64,000 nucleotides of DNA from contig CAWISK010000002.1 of NCBI GenBank assembly GCA_963838805.1, positions 248,001 through 312,000 of the forward strand. Reading direction: 5' to 3'. The first letter of the stretch is position 1, and every line of letters begins with the position of its first letter. The position numbers were made by a program, and so were the translations under genes. This stretch comes from CAVRQM01 sp963838805 (GTDB taxonomy: Bacteria; Pseudomonadota; Alphaproteobacteria; Acetobacterales; Acetobacteraceae). This document shows positions 55,591 to 64,000 of the stretch, one piece after another. The notes beneath the pieces are model-generated. The model saw nothing but the letters and a program-made list of their open reading frames with translations. It did not search any database and was not told where the DNA came from.

Positions 55591-57448
55591 ATGTTCCGTA
55601 TTTTCGAACGCCTGCTCCATCCGACGCAGCCACCGCCGGATGCACCGCCGCCGCTGCTCGGATCGCCCTATGCCCTGGCGCGTTTCTACTGGCATTTCGC
55701 CCGGCAGGCGCGCGGGCTGGTGGCGGCGCTATTCGTCGCCGGGCTGATCGTCGCCCTGCTCGATTCCACCATCCCGGTGTTCATCGGCCGGGTGGTGACG
55801 CTGGTTTCGACGCACGCGCCCGCCACTTTGCTGCACGATGCGGGCTGGCAACTGGCCGGGATGGCGGTCGGTGCTGCTGCTGCTGCGTCCGGCGGCGTTG
55901 CTCGCGCAGTACGGCATCACCAACCAGGCGATCGCCGCCAATCTGATGAACCTGATCCGCTGGCAGTCGCATTGGCATGTGGTGCGGCAGAGCTGGACGT
56001 TCTTCCAGAACGATTTCGCCGGCCGCGTGGCCACCCGCGTCATGCAGGTGGGCCCGGCGCTGCGCGAGAGCGTGGTGAGCGCCACCAACGCCGTCTGGTA
56101 CATCGTCGTCTATGGCAGCAGTGCGACCGTGCTGCTGGCCCGCGCCGATTGGCGCCTCGCCTGGCCGGTGCTGGCGTGGTTCGCAGCCTATGCGGTGATG
56201 CTGCGCCATTTCGTGCCGCGCATGCGCGACCGCTCGCGCGCGGTCTCCGAAGTCCGCTCGACGCTCACCGGCCGGGTGGTGGACAGCTACACGAACATCC
56301 TGACCGTGAAGCTGTTCGCCGCAGCCCGCGACGAGGATGCGTTCGTGCGCGAGACGGTGGACGAGCATACCGGCGCCTATAAGCGCCAGCTTCGCCTGAC
56401 GACCCGGTTTACCGTGACCTTGGCGAGCCTCAACGCCCTGTTCGTGACGGCAGTCGCGGTGGATGCGGTGGCGCTGTGGCTGCACGGCCGCATTGCCGTG
56501 GGCACGGTGGCGATGGCGCTGCCGCTGGCCTGGCAATTGACGAACATGGCCGGCTGGGTGGCGCAGAACGTGACCGCCATCTTCGAGAATGTCGGCGTCG
56601 TGCAGGACGCGATGCGCTCGATCGCCGTGGCGCGGCAGATGCCCGACGCGCCGGGTGCGACCGAACTGGCGGTGACGCGCGGGGCCGTGTCGTTCCAGCA
56701 CGTGCGCTTCGGCTACGGCACCGAGCGGGGCGTGCTGCACGATCTGTCGCTCGACCTGGCACCGGGCGAGCGGGTGGGGCTGGTCGGCCAGTCGGGTGCG
56801 GGCAAATCGACGCTGGTGAACATTCTGCTCGGGTTCTACGCGCTGGAGGGCGGGCGCATCACGATCGACGGCCAGGACATCGCCGGGGTGACGCAGGAGA
56901 GCCTGCGCCGGCATATCGGCATGGTGACGCAGGATACCTCGCTGCTGCACCGCTCGATCCGCGAGAACATCCGCTATGGCCGTCCGCGCGCCAGCGATGC
57001 CGAGGTGGTCGAGGCGGCGCGGCGGGCCGAGGCGCTGGAGTTCATCGAGACGCTGGAGGATTGGCAGGGCCGGCGCGGCTTTGACGCGCATGTGGGCGAG
57101 CGCGGCGTGAAGCTGTCGGGCGGGCAGCGGCAGCGCATCGCCATCGCGCGGGTGATCCTGAAGGACGCGCCGATCCTGGTGCTGGACGAGGCGACCTCGG
57201 CGCTGGATTCCGAGGTCGAGGCGGCGATCCAGGGCCAGCTCGAGCGGCTGATGCGCGGGCGCACGGTGCTGGCGATCGCGCACCGGCTGTCCACCATCGC
57301 GCGCATGGACCGGCTGGTGGTGCTGGAGCAGGGGCGGATCGTCGAGCAGGGCAGCCATGCGTCGTTGCTCGCCGCCGGCGGCGCCTATGCCCGGCTGTGG
57401 CACCGGCAATCGGGCGGATTCATGGCCGGGCAGTCGCGGGCCGCCTGA
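55591..57448 (+). CDS. ABC exporter, fused membrane and ATPase domains, one frameshift
   Basis: Type IV ABC half-transporter. The membrane domain starts SPYALARFYWHFARQARGLV at residue 27. The frame changes near 55865 (after GWQLAGMAV, into VLLLLRPAALLAQYGITNQA), leaving six helices. The ATPase has Walker A GLVGQSGAGKSTLVNILLGF, signature VKLSGGQRQRIAIARV, Walker B ILVLDEATSALDSE and H-loop AIAHRLSTI. About 619 residues. It exports a lipid or drug as a homodimer. It ends 47 bp before the MarR promoter region. Confidence 0.85.
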
Positions 57449-57459
57449 CACTCGATCCC

Positions 57460-57494
57460 TTGACTGATCATAACGCCGCTTATTATATAGCGGC
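57460..57494 (+). promoter_or_regulatory. marR-emrAB promoter with 20-bp inverted repeat
   Basis: TTGACT (57460-57465) pairs with -10 candidates TATTAT (57481) or TATATA (57484, spacing 18). GCCGCT (57475-57480) and AGCGGC (57489-57494) are exact inverted arms around the -10, the usual shape of a MarR operator. Transcription would start at about 57495-57497, on the GTG at 57496, so the message may be leaderless. Confidence 0.6.
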
Positions 57495-57495
57495 T

Positions 57496-57963
57496 GTGGA
57501 TAACCCCCGTCACGACATCCTGATGCTGCTCAACGATCTGGGCCGTCTGATCCGGACCGAGGCGGACAAGCGCGCCCGCGCCTACGGCATGACCCGCGCG
57601 CAATGGGTCATCCTGAGCCGCGTGCAGCGAGCACCCGGACTGTCGCAGCGGGAACTGGCCGAGATTCTGGAGGTCGAGCCCATCACCGTGGGCCGGCTGG
57701 TGGATCGGCTGGAGGGGCGCGGGCTGGTCGAGCGGCGGCCCGACCCGGACGACCGGCGCGTGTGGCGGCTGCACCTGCGGCCGGAGGCGGCGCCGGTGCT
57801 GACGGCACTCGACCAGCAGCGCGAGGCGATCCGCGCGCTGGTGACGGAGGGGGTCGGTGCCTCCGAACTCGACCCGGTGATCGAGGTTCTGCTGCGCATG
57901 AAGAGCAATATCGGCGCCTGCCGACGCGGCGCGCCCCCGGACGAGTTGCGAGAGGCAGGCTGA
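57496..57963 (+). CDS. MarR-family transcriptional regulator
   Basis: The winged helix runs from GMTRAQWVILSRVQRAPGLS through QRELAEILEVEPITVGRLVD to RLEGRGLVERRPDPDDRRVW, typical of MarR. About 155 residues from GTG 57496; ATG 57523 is an alternative and longer upstream reading is inside the ABC gene. It is the first gene of an emrA-emrB operon joined by TGATG, so it most likely represses that pump and is released by a pump substrate. Confidence 0.88.
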   Translation: MDNPRHDILMLLNDLGRLIRTEADKRARAYGMTRAQWVILSRVQRAPGLSQRELAEILEVEPITVGRLVDRLEGRGLVERRPDPDDRRVWRLHLRPEAAPVLTALDQQREAIRALVTEGVGASELDPVIEVLLRMKSNIGACRRGAPPDELREAG

Positions 57964-59057
57964 TGTCGCAGGCAACCGAGATCAGCGCCCGCGTGGGCGT
58001 GCTGGATGCGCGCCCGCGCGCGCGCAATCTGCGCCGCCTGTTGCGTCCGTTGCTGATGCTGGGCGGCGTGGTGGTGCTTGTGATCGGCGCCGGCGCCTGG
58101 TGGCTGCAGGGCGGGCGCTACGTGTCGATCGACGACGCCTATGTGCGGGCGGCCAAGCTCGCGGTCGCCACCGATGTTTCCGGCATCGTGGCGCAGGTCG
58201 CGGTGCATGAGGGGCAGGCGGTGCATCGCGGCGACGTGCTGTTCCGCCTGGATGACCGGCCGTTCCGCATCGCGCTCGATGGCGCACGCGCGGAGCTGGC
58301 GCAGACCGCGCTCACGATCGACGCGATGAAGCGCGACTATCAGCGCTTGCAGCATGAGGTGCAGGCCCGCGAGGCGCAGGTGCAGGCCGACCAGGAGACC
58401 TATGGCCGCTTTGCCGGGCTGGTGAAGGGCGGGGCTGCCACGCGCGCGCAGACCGACGATGCGCGGTTCAAGCTCGCCGCCGACCAGCAGGGCGTCGAGG
58501 CGTTGCGCGTGCAGGGACAGGTGCAACTTGCGAAGCTGGGCGGCGACGCGAATATCGACGTGACGCAGACCCCATCCTATCGGCAGGCCAAGGCGCGGGT
58601 GGACGAGGCGCAGCGGCAGCTCGATCACACCGTGGTCAAGGCGCCGTTCGACGGCATCGTGACGCAGGTGGAATCGCTCCAGCCTGGGATGTATCTGGCG
58701 GCCGCCACACCGGGCTTCGCGCTGGTCTCGACCGAGCGCGTCTGGGCCGAGGGCAATCCCAAGGAGACGGAGCTGACCTGGGTCAAGGCCGGCGATCCCG
58801 TCACGGTCAGCGTGGACACCTATCCGGGCCAGAGCTGGAACGGTGTGGTGGAGAGCATCTCGCCCGCCAGCGGCTCGGAGTTTTCCGTGCTGCCGGCGCA
58901 GAACACCTCGGGCAACTGGGTGAAGGTGGTGCAGCGCATTCCGCTGCGCGTGCGGCTGGACAAGCAGCAAAATGCCCCCGATCTGCGCGCCGGGATGAGC
59001 GTGGTGCTGAACATCGATACCGGGCATGAGCGGCATCTGTCTGATCTGATCCCGTGA
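57963..59057 (+). CDS. EmrA/HlyD-family membrane fusion protein
   Basis: Periplasmic adaptor of a tripartite pump. One N-terminal helix (LLMLGGVVVLVIGAGAWWLQ) precedes the biotinyl-lipoyl-like half VSIDDAYVRAAKLAVATDVS, GIVAQVAVHEGQAVHRGDVL, a helical hairpin of about 110 residues, and the second lipoyl half VVKAPFDGIVTQVESLQPGM. The beta-barrel part then ends in LRAGMSVVLNIDTG. 364 residues. Its ATG overlaps the marR stop (TGATG) and emrB follows 24 bp on. Confidence 0.9.
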   Translation: MSQATEISARVGVLDARPRARNLRRLLRPLLMLGGVVVLVIGAGAWWLQGGRYVSIDDAYVRAAKLAVATDVSGIVAQVAVHEGQAVHRGDVLFRLDDRPFRIALDGARAELAQTALTIDAMKRDYQRLQHEVQAREAQVQADQETYGRFAGLVKGGAATRAQTDDARFKLAADQQGVEALRVQGQVQLAKLGGDANIDVTQTPSYRQAKARVDEAQRQLDHTVVKAPFDGIVTQVESLQPGMYLAAATPGFALVSTERVWAEGNPKETELTWVKAGDPVTVSVDTYPGQSWNGVVESISPASGSEFSVLPAQNTSGNWVKVVQRIPLRVRLDKQQNAPDLRAGMSVVLNIDTGHERHLSDLIP

Positions 59058-59081
59058 TCTGTCGCGTGTGCCCCGGACTTC

Positions 59082-60604
59082 ATGACCTCCGCCCCCAATC
59101 GCGGCGTGCTGACGCTCTGCGTCATGCTGGCGACGCTGATGCAGTCGCTGGACAGCACGATCGCGAATGTGGCGCTGCCGTACATGCAGGGGTCGCTCGC
59201 GGCGAGCCAGGACCAGATCAACTGGGTGCTGACCAGCTACATCGTGGCCGCCGCGATCATGACCTCGCCGACCGGGTGGCTTGCGACACGCTTCGGCCGC
59301 ACGCGGCTGTTCGTGGTGGCGGTCTTGGGCTTCACGGTCGCCTCGGTGCTGTGCGGCATGGCGCAATCGATCGGCCAGATCGTGCTGTTCCGGCTGTTGC
59401 AGGGCATGTTCGGCGCCTCGCTGGTGCCGCTGTCGCAGGCGGTGATGTTCGACATCTACCCGCTGGAGCAGCGCGGCTCGGCGATGGCGCTGTGGGGCAT
59501 CGGCGTCATGGTGGGGCCGATCCTGGGGCCGACGCTCGGGCGGCTGGCTGACCGAGATACTACAATTGGCGCTGGGTGTTCTACATCAACGTGCCCATCG
59601 GCATCGCCGCGGCGTTCGGCCTGCTGACCTTCCTGCCGGAGACGCAGCGCACGCAATCGCGCTTCGACTGGACGGGATTTGCCATGCTGAGCCTGGGCAT
59701 CGGCGCGTTCCAGACGATGCTGGATCGCGGCGAGCAGCTCGACTGGTTCAGCTCGCCCGAGATCATCATCGAGGCGTGCCTGGCGGCACTCGGCCTGTAC
59801 TGCTTCGTCGTGCATTTCCTGCTGGCCGAAAAGCCGTTCATCTCGCCGCGCCTGCTGCGCGACGTGAACTTCGTCGTGGGCACGGTGTTCATCTTCCTGG
59901 TCGGCCTGATCCTGTACGCGACACTGGCGCTGCTGACGCCCTATTTGCAGAACCTGATGGGCTATCCGGTGCTGACGGCGGGCGTCGCACTGGCGCCGCG
60001 CGGGGCGGGGACGATGCTGGCCATGTTCATCTGCGGCCGGCTGATGGGCCGCGTGAGCGTGCGCCTGCTGGTGCTGTTCGGTTTCGCGGTGACGATCTAC
60101 GCGCTGTACCTGATGATCGGCTTCACGCCCGACGTGTCGGAGTGGGCCATCATCGAGAGCGGCTTTCTGCAAGGGTTCAGCGTGGGTTTCGTGTTCGTGG
60201 CACTCTCGACGGTGACGTTCGCCACGCTGTCGGCCGAGTTGCGCACGCAGGGAACCAGCATCTACAGCCTGATGCGCAATCTCGGCAGCTCGATCGGCAT
60301 TTCCATCACGGGTGCCCTGCTGATCCGCAACACGCAGATCAATCACGCGGCGATCGCGGCCGGCATCACGCCGTTCAACCGGCTGCTGCAAAGCGGCGCC
60401 GTGGGTCGGCTATGGAACCCGTTGCAGCCGCACGGTGCGGCGGCGCTGGACGCGGTGATCACGCGCCAGGCGGCGACGATCGGCTATATCGATGATTTCA
60501 AGCTGATGATGATCGTGGCGATCGTGGCGACGCCGCTGGTGTTCCTGGTCAGCGAGCGGCGGGCGCAGGGCGGGGGTGGTGGCCACGCGGCGGTGATGGA
60601 GTAG
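59082..60604 (+). CDS. EmrB/QacA-family MFS efflux transporter, two indels
   Basis: DHA2 pump of 14 helices: CVMLATLMQSLDSTIANVAL (motif D1), TGWLATRFGRTRLFVVAVLG (motif A), LLQGMFGASLVPLSQAVMFD and GIGVMVGPILGPTLG (motif C). Two extra bases are seen near 59540 (GGG for GG in GGCGGCTGGCTG) and near 59558 (an inserted A in GAG-TAC-TAC); removing both restores GGWLTEYYNWRWVFYINVPI. About 507 residues. With the EmrA-like protein it forms a pump across both membranes when joined to an outer-membrane channel, which is not encoded here. Confidence 0.87.
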
Positions 60605-60622
60605 GGCGGCCATGCGCCTCGC

Positions 60623-60660
60623 CCCTCACCCCGGCCCTCCCCCAGAGGGAGAGGGAGCAG
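60623..60660. repeat. REP-like palindromic intergenic element
   Basis: CCCCTCACCCCGGCCCTC, followed by CCCCAGAGGGAGAGGGAG, is the sequence type of dispersed intergenic repeats (CCCTCACCC...GGAGAGGG) common in high-GC proteobacteria. It lies between the convergent emrB and upp gene ends and can fold into an imperfect CCCTC/GAGGG stem, so it may also act as terminator. Confidence 0.5.
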
Positions 60661-60672
60661 AGAGCCCTCGGC

Positions 60673-61303
60673 CTACTTCGTCCCGAACAACCGATCCCCC
60701 GCGTCGCCCAATCCCGGCCGGATATACCCGTGCTCGTCCAGCCCGCGATCCACGGCACAGGTGAACACCTCCACATCCGGGTGCGCCGCCCTGCATCTCG
60801 GCGACGCCCTCCGGTGCGGCGATCAGGCAGGCGAAACGGATCTGGCTCGCCCCCGCCTCCTTCAGCCGCTCCACCGCCGCCACCGCCGAGTGGCCGGTGG
60901 CCAGCATCGGATCGACCACGATCACCTGCCGCTCGGCGATGTCGTCGGGCAGTTTCAGGTAGTACTGCACCGCCTCCAGCGTGGACGGATTGCGGTACAG
61001 GCCGATATGCCCGACCCGTGCCGAGGGCACGCAGTCCAGCATCCCCTCCAGAATGCCCGACCCGGCGCGCAGGATCGAGACGAAGCACAGTTTCTTGCCC
61101 GACAGCGTCGGCGCCATCATCGGCTCCAGCGGCGTCGCAATGGGCATCAGCTCCAGCTTCAGGCCGCGCGTCACCTCGTAGCACATGAGCAGGCTGATTT
61201 CGCGGGCGAGGCGGCGGAAGCCGGCGGTCGAGGTCTCGCGGTCGCGCAGGCGGGACAATTTGTGCTGGATCAGCGGATGGTCCAGCACCGTCACGTTCGC
61301 CAT
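60673..61303 (-). CDS. upp: Uracil phosphoribosyltransferase, one frameshift
   Basis: Makes UMP from uracil and PRPP. From ATG 61303 (GGAGG upstream): NVTVLDHPLIQHKLSRLRD, LCFVSILRAGSGILEGML, and the PRPP loop VIVVDPMLATGHSAVAAVER. The frame changes near 60795 after AEMQGG; the native tail VEVFTCAVDRGLDEHGYIRP, GLGDAGDRLFGTK, with uracil-binding residues, stops at 60673-60675. About 210 residues, normal. Uncorrected reading continues to 60626. Confidence 0.9.
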
Positions 61304-61387
61304 CCCCAACCTCCGCTCTGCGCCCGCGCCATGTAGCGGTGCGGCCGGGGCGCGTCTAGAATCGCCGGCGCAACAGGAGGGCGGGCA

Positions 61388-62170
61388 ATGCGCGGCAAGG
61401 CCGGATTGGCGATCGCGGTCTTGATCCTGCCGGTGCTGGCGGTGATCTGTCTGGCGTTCGCCGTGACACTGCTCGGCGGGGTCGGCGAGAGCCTGCCTCA
61501 TGCCTGGACCAGTCTCGCCGACCTGCCGGGGCCGGGTCCGCAGGCGGCGCGGATGATCCGCCACGCCATCGAGGGCGCGGTTCTGGTTGCCGCGTGTTGC
61601 GCCGTGGTGGCGCTGGTCGTGGGCTGGACGCTGGGCCGGCTGCCCGCCGGCTGGGCCGCCGTGGCGAGTGCCATGCTGTTCTATCCGGCGCTGACGGTGG
61701 TGATGGCCTGGCTGCTGGGCTTTTTCGTCCTGTTGCCCGCGACCGATCCGGCGCAGGCGGTCGTGGCGGCGGCATCGGCCTTGCCGCTGCCCCTCGGGCC
61801 GCGCGTGCTGCTGATCGTGCTGCTGGCGCCGCTGCTCGCCACCTCGGTTGGCCGGGCGTGGCGGGGCGTGGACGGGACGGCGTTGCGTGCGGCGGAGACG
61901 CTGGGCATCGGGCTGGCGCGCCGGTTCGCGCGGCTGGTGCTGCCCGAACTGGTGAGGCCGCTGACGGACGGGGCGATTCTTGTGTTTCTGGCCGCCGCCG
62001 CCGTGCTTGCGGTTCGACCCGTCTCGCAAGCGGCGCCATTCGACTCCCACGCCATCGGCGCGATGGCGGCACTCGTGGCAGCCGTGGTGCTGCTGGTCGC
62101 CCTGGCGTGGCGGGGCTTGTCGCGGCGCGCCGTTCCGAACGGGCGCGGAATGGGGAGGGGCGGGGTCTAG
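61388..62170 (+). CDS. Orphan ABC permease-like membrane protein with EAA loop
   Basis: A 260-residue protein with about six helices (LAIAVLILPVLAVICLAFAV, AVLVAACCAVVALVVGWTLG, MLFYPALTVVMAWLLGFFVL and others). Between helices it carries RAAETLGIGLARRFARLVLP, which fits the EAA cytoplasmic loop (E-A-A-x3-G-x9-LP) through which MetI-like permeases contact their ATPase. No ATPase or binding-protein gene lies with it. It is divergent from upp and convergent, by a 4-bp overlap, with the ornithine-cyclodeaminase-like gene. Substrate unknown. Confidence 0.7.
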   Translation: MRGKAGLAIAVLILPVLAVICLAFAVTLLGGVGESLPHAWTSLADLPGPGPQAARMIRHAIEGAVLVAACCAVVALVVGWTLGRLPAGWAAVASAMLFYPALTVVMAWLLGFFVLLPATDPAQAVVAAASALPLPLGPRVLLIVLLAPLLATSVGRAWRGVDGTALRAAETLGIGLARRFARLVLPELVRPLTDGAILVFLAAAAVLAVRPVSQAAPFDSHAIGAMAALVAAVVLLVALAWRGLSRRAVPNGRGMGRGGV

Positions 62171-63110
62171 GCGCCCCGCACCGCGTCATAGACGAGGGCG
62201 GCGGCGGCCGAGATCCTCCAGCGCGCTGCCGACCGACTTGAACACGGTGCGCTGCCGCGCGGTCTCGCGGCCCGCAACCTCGCCGCGACAGAGCCCCGCC
62301 AGGGTTCCGGCCACGCCCGCCAGCACGCCGGAGGCGAGCGGCTGGGTGATGTCGCCGGCCTCGGCCAGCGCCGCTTCCGTGTCGATGAACACACGCGCAT
62401 CGCGCACGGCATCGTCGTCAGCCTCGCGCATGGTCGGCATGTATCCCCCGATCAGGTCGAGATGCGTGCCGGGGCGCAGCCATGCGCCCTGGATCAGCGG
62501 CTGGGTGGCGAGCGTGGCGCAGCTGATGATGTCGGCCTCGGCGGCGGCCCGCGCCAAATCGGTCGCAGCGGATGCCTCGAAGCCTTGCGCCCGGAGATGC
62601 GGAGGCAAGCCGCTCGGCGCCCGCACCGCGGATGTTCCACACCGCGACCGACGAGATCGGCCGGACCGCGCGCCACGCCGCGGCAAGCTGGCCCGCGACA
62701 TGCCCGCTGCCGACGATGAGCAGGTGCCTCGCATTCTCGCGCGCCAGGAACGAGCCGGCCAGAGCCGATGCGGCCGCGGTCCGCCGTGCGGTCAGTTCGG
62801 CGCCGTCGATCACCGCCAGGTGCTGGCCGGTCTGCCCGTCGCACAGCAGATAGGTGGACGAGACAGCGGGCAGCCCGCGCGCGCCGTTGCCGGGAAACAC
62901 GCTGACCAGCTTGATGCCGAGCGCCGCACCGCCGTTCCATGCCGGCATCAGCAGCAGCGAGGCGCCGTGCGGCAAATCGTGCCGGTGCCGCAGCGGCACC
63001 GTGGCACCGGCGCGGAACGCCTCGCGCAATGCCGCCACCAGCCGGTCGAACGGCAGGGCGGCCCGCACCGCATCCGCGTCGATCAGCCGAGGAGATGCAG
63101 CCTGCGTCAA
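62167..63110 (-). CDS. Ornithine cyclodeaminase/mu-crystallin family, two frameshifts
   Basis: NAD(P)-dependent family (ornithine cyclodeaminase, alanine dehydrogenase, ketimine reductase). N-terminal half: FDRLVAALREAFRAGATVPL, RHRHDLPHGASLLLMPAWNG, and the Rossmann motif LLIVGSGHVAGQLAAAWRAV. The frame changes near 62600 (into LRAQGFEASAATDLARAAAE, GTHLDLIGGYMPTMREADDD) and near 62205 (after FKSVGSALEDL, into AAAALVYDAVRGA). About 313 residues. Its start overlaps the stop of the amino acid ABC ATPase gene, so it probably processes the imported amino acid. Confidence 0.82.
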
Positions 63111-63883
63111 AAATCGTTCCGCTCGTGATAGGTCTGGAGGAAGCGGCGCAGGCGGGGCTCGTCGGCATCGTGCAGGATCTCCCGCGCCGGGCCGAGTGCC
63201 GCGATGCGGCCGCGATCGAGGAAGGCGATGCGGTCGGCCGCGTGTGCCGCGAATCCCATCTCATGCGTTACCACCAGCATGGTCATGCCCTCGGCCGCGA
63301 GGTCGCGCATCACCGACAGCACCTCGCCCACCAGTTCCGGGTCCAGCGCCGAGGTCGGTTCGTCGAACAGCATCAGGCGCGGCTCCATCGCCAGGCTGCG
63401 GGCGATGGCGACGCGCTGCTGCTGGCCGCCGGACAGGCGGGCGGGATAGGCGCCTGCCTTTTCCGCGAGACCCACGCGGGCCAGCAGGGCGCCCGCCCGT
63501 GCCGATGCTTCCGTTCGCGGCAGCCCACGCACCTGCACGAGCGCTTCGGCGACGTTCTGCAGCGCGGTCAGATGCGGCCACAGGTTGAACTGCTGGAACA
63601 CCATGCCGATGCCGCGCCGCAGGTCCCGCAGCGTGCGCGACGGCGCCAGCCGCCGCGGGCCGGGCGTGTCGCGCCAGCCGACCAGGGTGCCGTCGATCCT
63701 GATTTCGCCCCCATCGTAGCGTTCCAGGAAGTTCACGCAGCGCAGCAGCGTGCTCTTGCCGGAGCCGCTCGGGCCGATCAGGCACACCACCTCGGAGGCC
63801 TGCACCTCCATGTCCACGCCGTCCAGCACCCGGTTGGTTCCGAACGATTTGCAGACGCCGCGCATGCTGACCAGGGGCGTCAT
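63107..63883 (-). CDS. Polar amino acid ABC transporter ATP-binding protein
   Basis: GlnQ/HisP type, 258 residues. Walker A is LIGPSGSGKSTLLRCVNFLE, the Q-loop lies in GIGMVFQQFNLWPHLTALQN, signature LSGGQQQRVAIARSLAMEPR, Walker B LMLFDEPTSALDPE, and the H-loop VVTHEMGFA. A ten-residue insert (DTPGPRRLAPS) before the Q-loop matches this subgroup. ATG 63883 overlaps the upstream permease stop (ATGA). Same operon as the ornithine-cyclodeaminase-like gene. Confidence 0.92.
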   Translation of the reverse strand: MTPLVSMRGVCKSFGTNRVLDGVDMEVQASEVVCLIGPSGSGKSTLLRCVNFLERYDGGEIRIDGTLVGWRDTPGPRRLAPSRTLRDLRRGIGMVFQQFNLWPHLTALQNVAEALVQVRGLPRTEASARAGALLARVGLAEKAGAYPARLSGGQQQRVAIARSLAMEPRLMLFDEPTSALDPELVGEVLSVMRDLAAEGMTMLVVTHEMGFAAHAADRIAFLDRGRIAALGPAREILHDADEPRLRRFLQTYHERNDF

Positions 63884-64000
63884 GCCGGCACCACCAGATG
63901 CCGCGTCACCGCGCGCTCGGCCAGTCGCCCGAGCCGGGCCACGATCTCCACCATCAGCCAGTACAGCACCGCCATCGCCAGGATCACCTCGAACGCGGCA
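63880..64000 (-). CDS. Amino acid ABC transporter permease, C-terminal fragment
   Basis: Entering from the right edge on the minus strand the frame reads AFEVILAMAVLYWLMVEIVA, RLGRLAERAVTRHLVVPA and stop. This is the last helix and tail of a HisM/GlnP-type permease, whose C-termini commonly read Y-W-x-x-x-x-x-x-x-x-x-L-E-R. The stop overlaps the ATPase start, confirming an operon. Only 39 codons are inside the window. Confidence 0.78.
   Translation of the reverse strand, partial: AAFEVILAMAVLYWLMVEIVARLGRLAERAVTRHLVVPA

Noticed and set aside
1..64000. tRNA or rRNA genes
   Set aside because: No TTCGANTCC-type T-arm with a matching cloverleaf and no conserved rRNA segment was seen in the intergenic regions; a covariance-model search would settle it.

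Overview
The window looks like a stretch of chromosome from a high-GC alphaproteobacterium, most likely order Rhodospirillales and perhaps Acetobacteraceae. The evidence is the GC-rich third codon position throughout, a CcrM-type GANTC methyltransferase near rnhB, the alphaproteobacterial run smc - dsbA-like - dciA(DUF721) - mutY, a DUF1127 protein, a PII/AmtB pair, and a giant beta-strand repeat surface protein of a kind common in acetic-acid-bacteria relatives. I saw no tRNA, rRNA, CRISPR array, insertion sequence or prophage. The family-level placement is inference.

Layout. 1-5.2 kb: edge of a membrane protein gene, then a sulfatase module (outer-membrane-like protein, formylglycine-generating enzyme, Tat-exported arylsulfatase, HAD hydrolase) that looks less GC-rich than its surroundings. 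5.2-7.9 kb: omega-amino-acid:pyruvate aminotransferase, a GST and a UPF0114 membrane protein. 8.0-12.4 kb: one operon with a GntR/FadR regulator, a phytanoyl-CoA dioxygenase-like enzyme and a complete ribose-type sugar ABC importer. 12.4-14.8 kb: TetR plus MFS efflux. 14.7-20.9 kb: glycosyltransferase, COG0523 metallochaperone with a WD40 partner, aldo/keto reductase, methyltransferase, UbiH-type hydroxylase. 21-25.5 kb: glnK-amtB behind candidate NtrC and sigma-54 sites, then ftsK. 25.5-33.4 kb: Kef-type antiporter, msrB, a fucose-type aldo/keto reductase and mutarotase pair, topoisomerase IB, a secreted Q/S-rich protein, a DHA2 MFS pump and a ccdAB toxin-antitoxin pair. 33.5-37.6 kb: a single-chain flavoprotein whose domains resemble fused NfnB and NfnA, plus a GNAT. 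37.7-43.1 kb: giant repeat protein. 43.2-54.4 kb: smc, dsbA-like, dciA, mutY, MFS, DUF1127, trypsin-like protease, ccrM, rnhB, a small secreted protein and a truncated second rnhB. 54.5-60.6 kb: pentapeptide-repeat protein, truncated ECF sigma factor, ABC exporter, and a marR-emrA-emrB efflux operon. 60.6-64 kb: upp, orphan ABC permease, ornithine-cyclodeaminase-like gene and a polar amino acid ABC importer running off the edge.

About twenty otherwise well-conserved genes, including smc, rnhB and upp, are broken by one-base frame changes, usually in G/C runs. One non-coding-like property shared by this many genes points to indel errors in the assembly rather than mass pseudogenisation. I therefore give full spans for these genes and mark each shift. 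The rnhB remnant and the sigma factor look truly truncated.

The points most worth a second look are the Nfn-like fusion flavoprotein, the 588-bp repeats of the giant surface protein, the rnhB duplication bracketing a secreted-protein gene and a 32-bp TGACG palindrome, the dioxygenase/sugar-ABC operon, and regulator genes whose promoters put the start site on or near the start codon.
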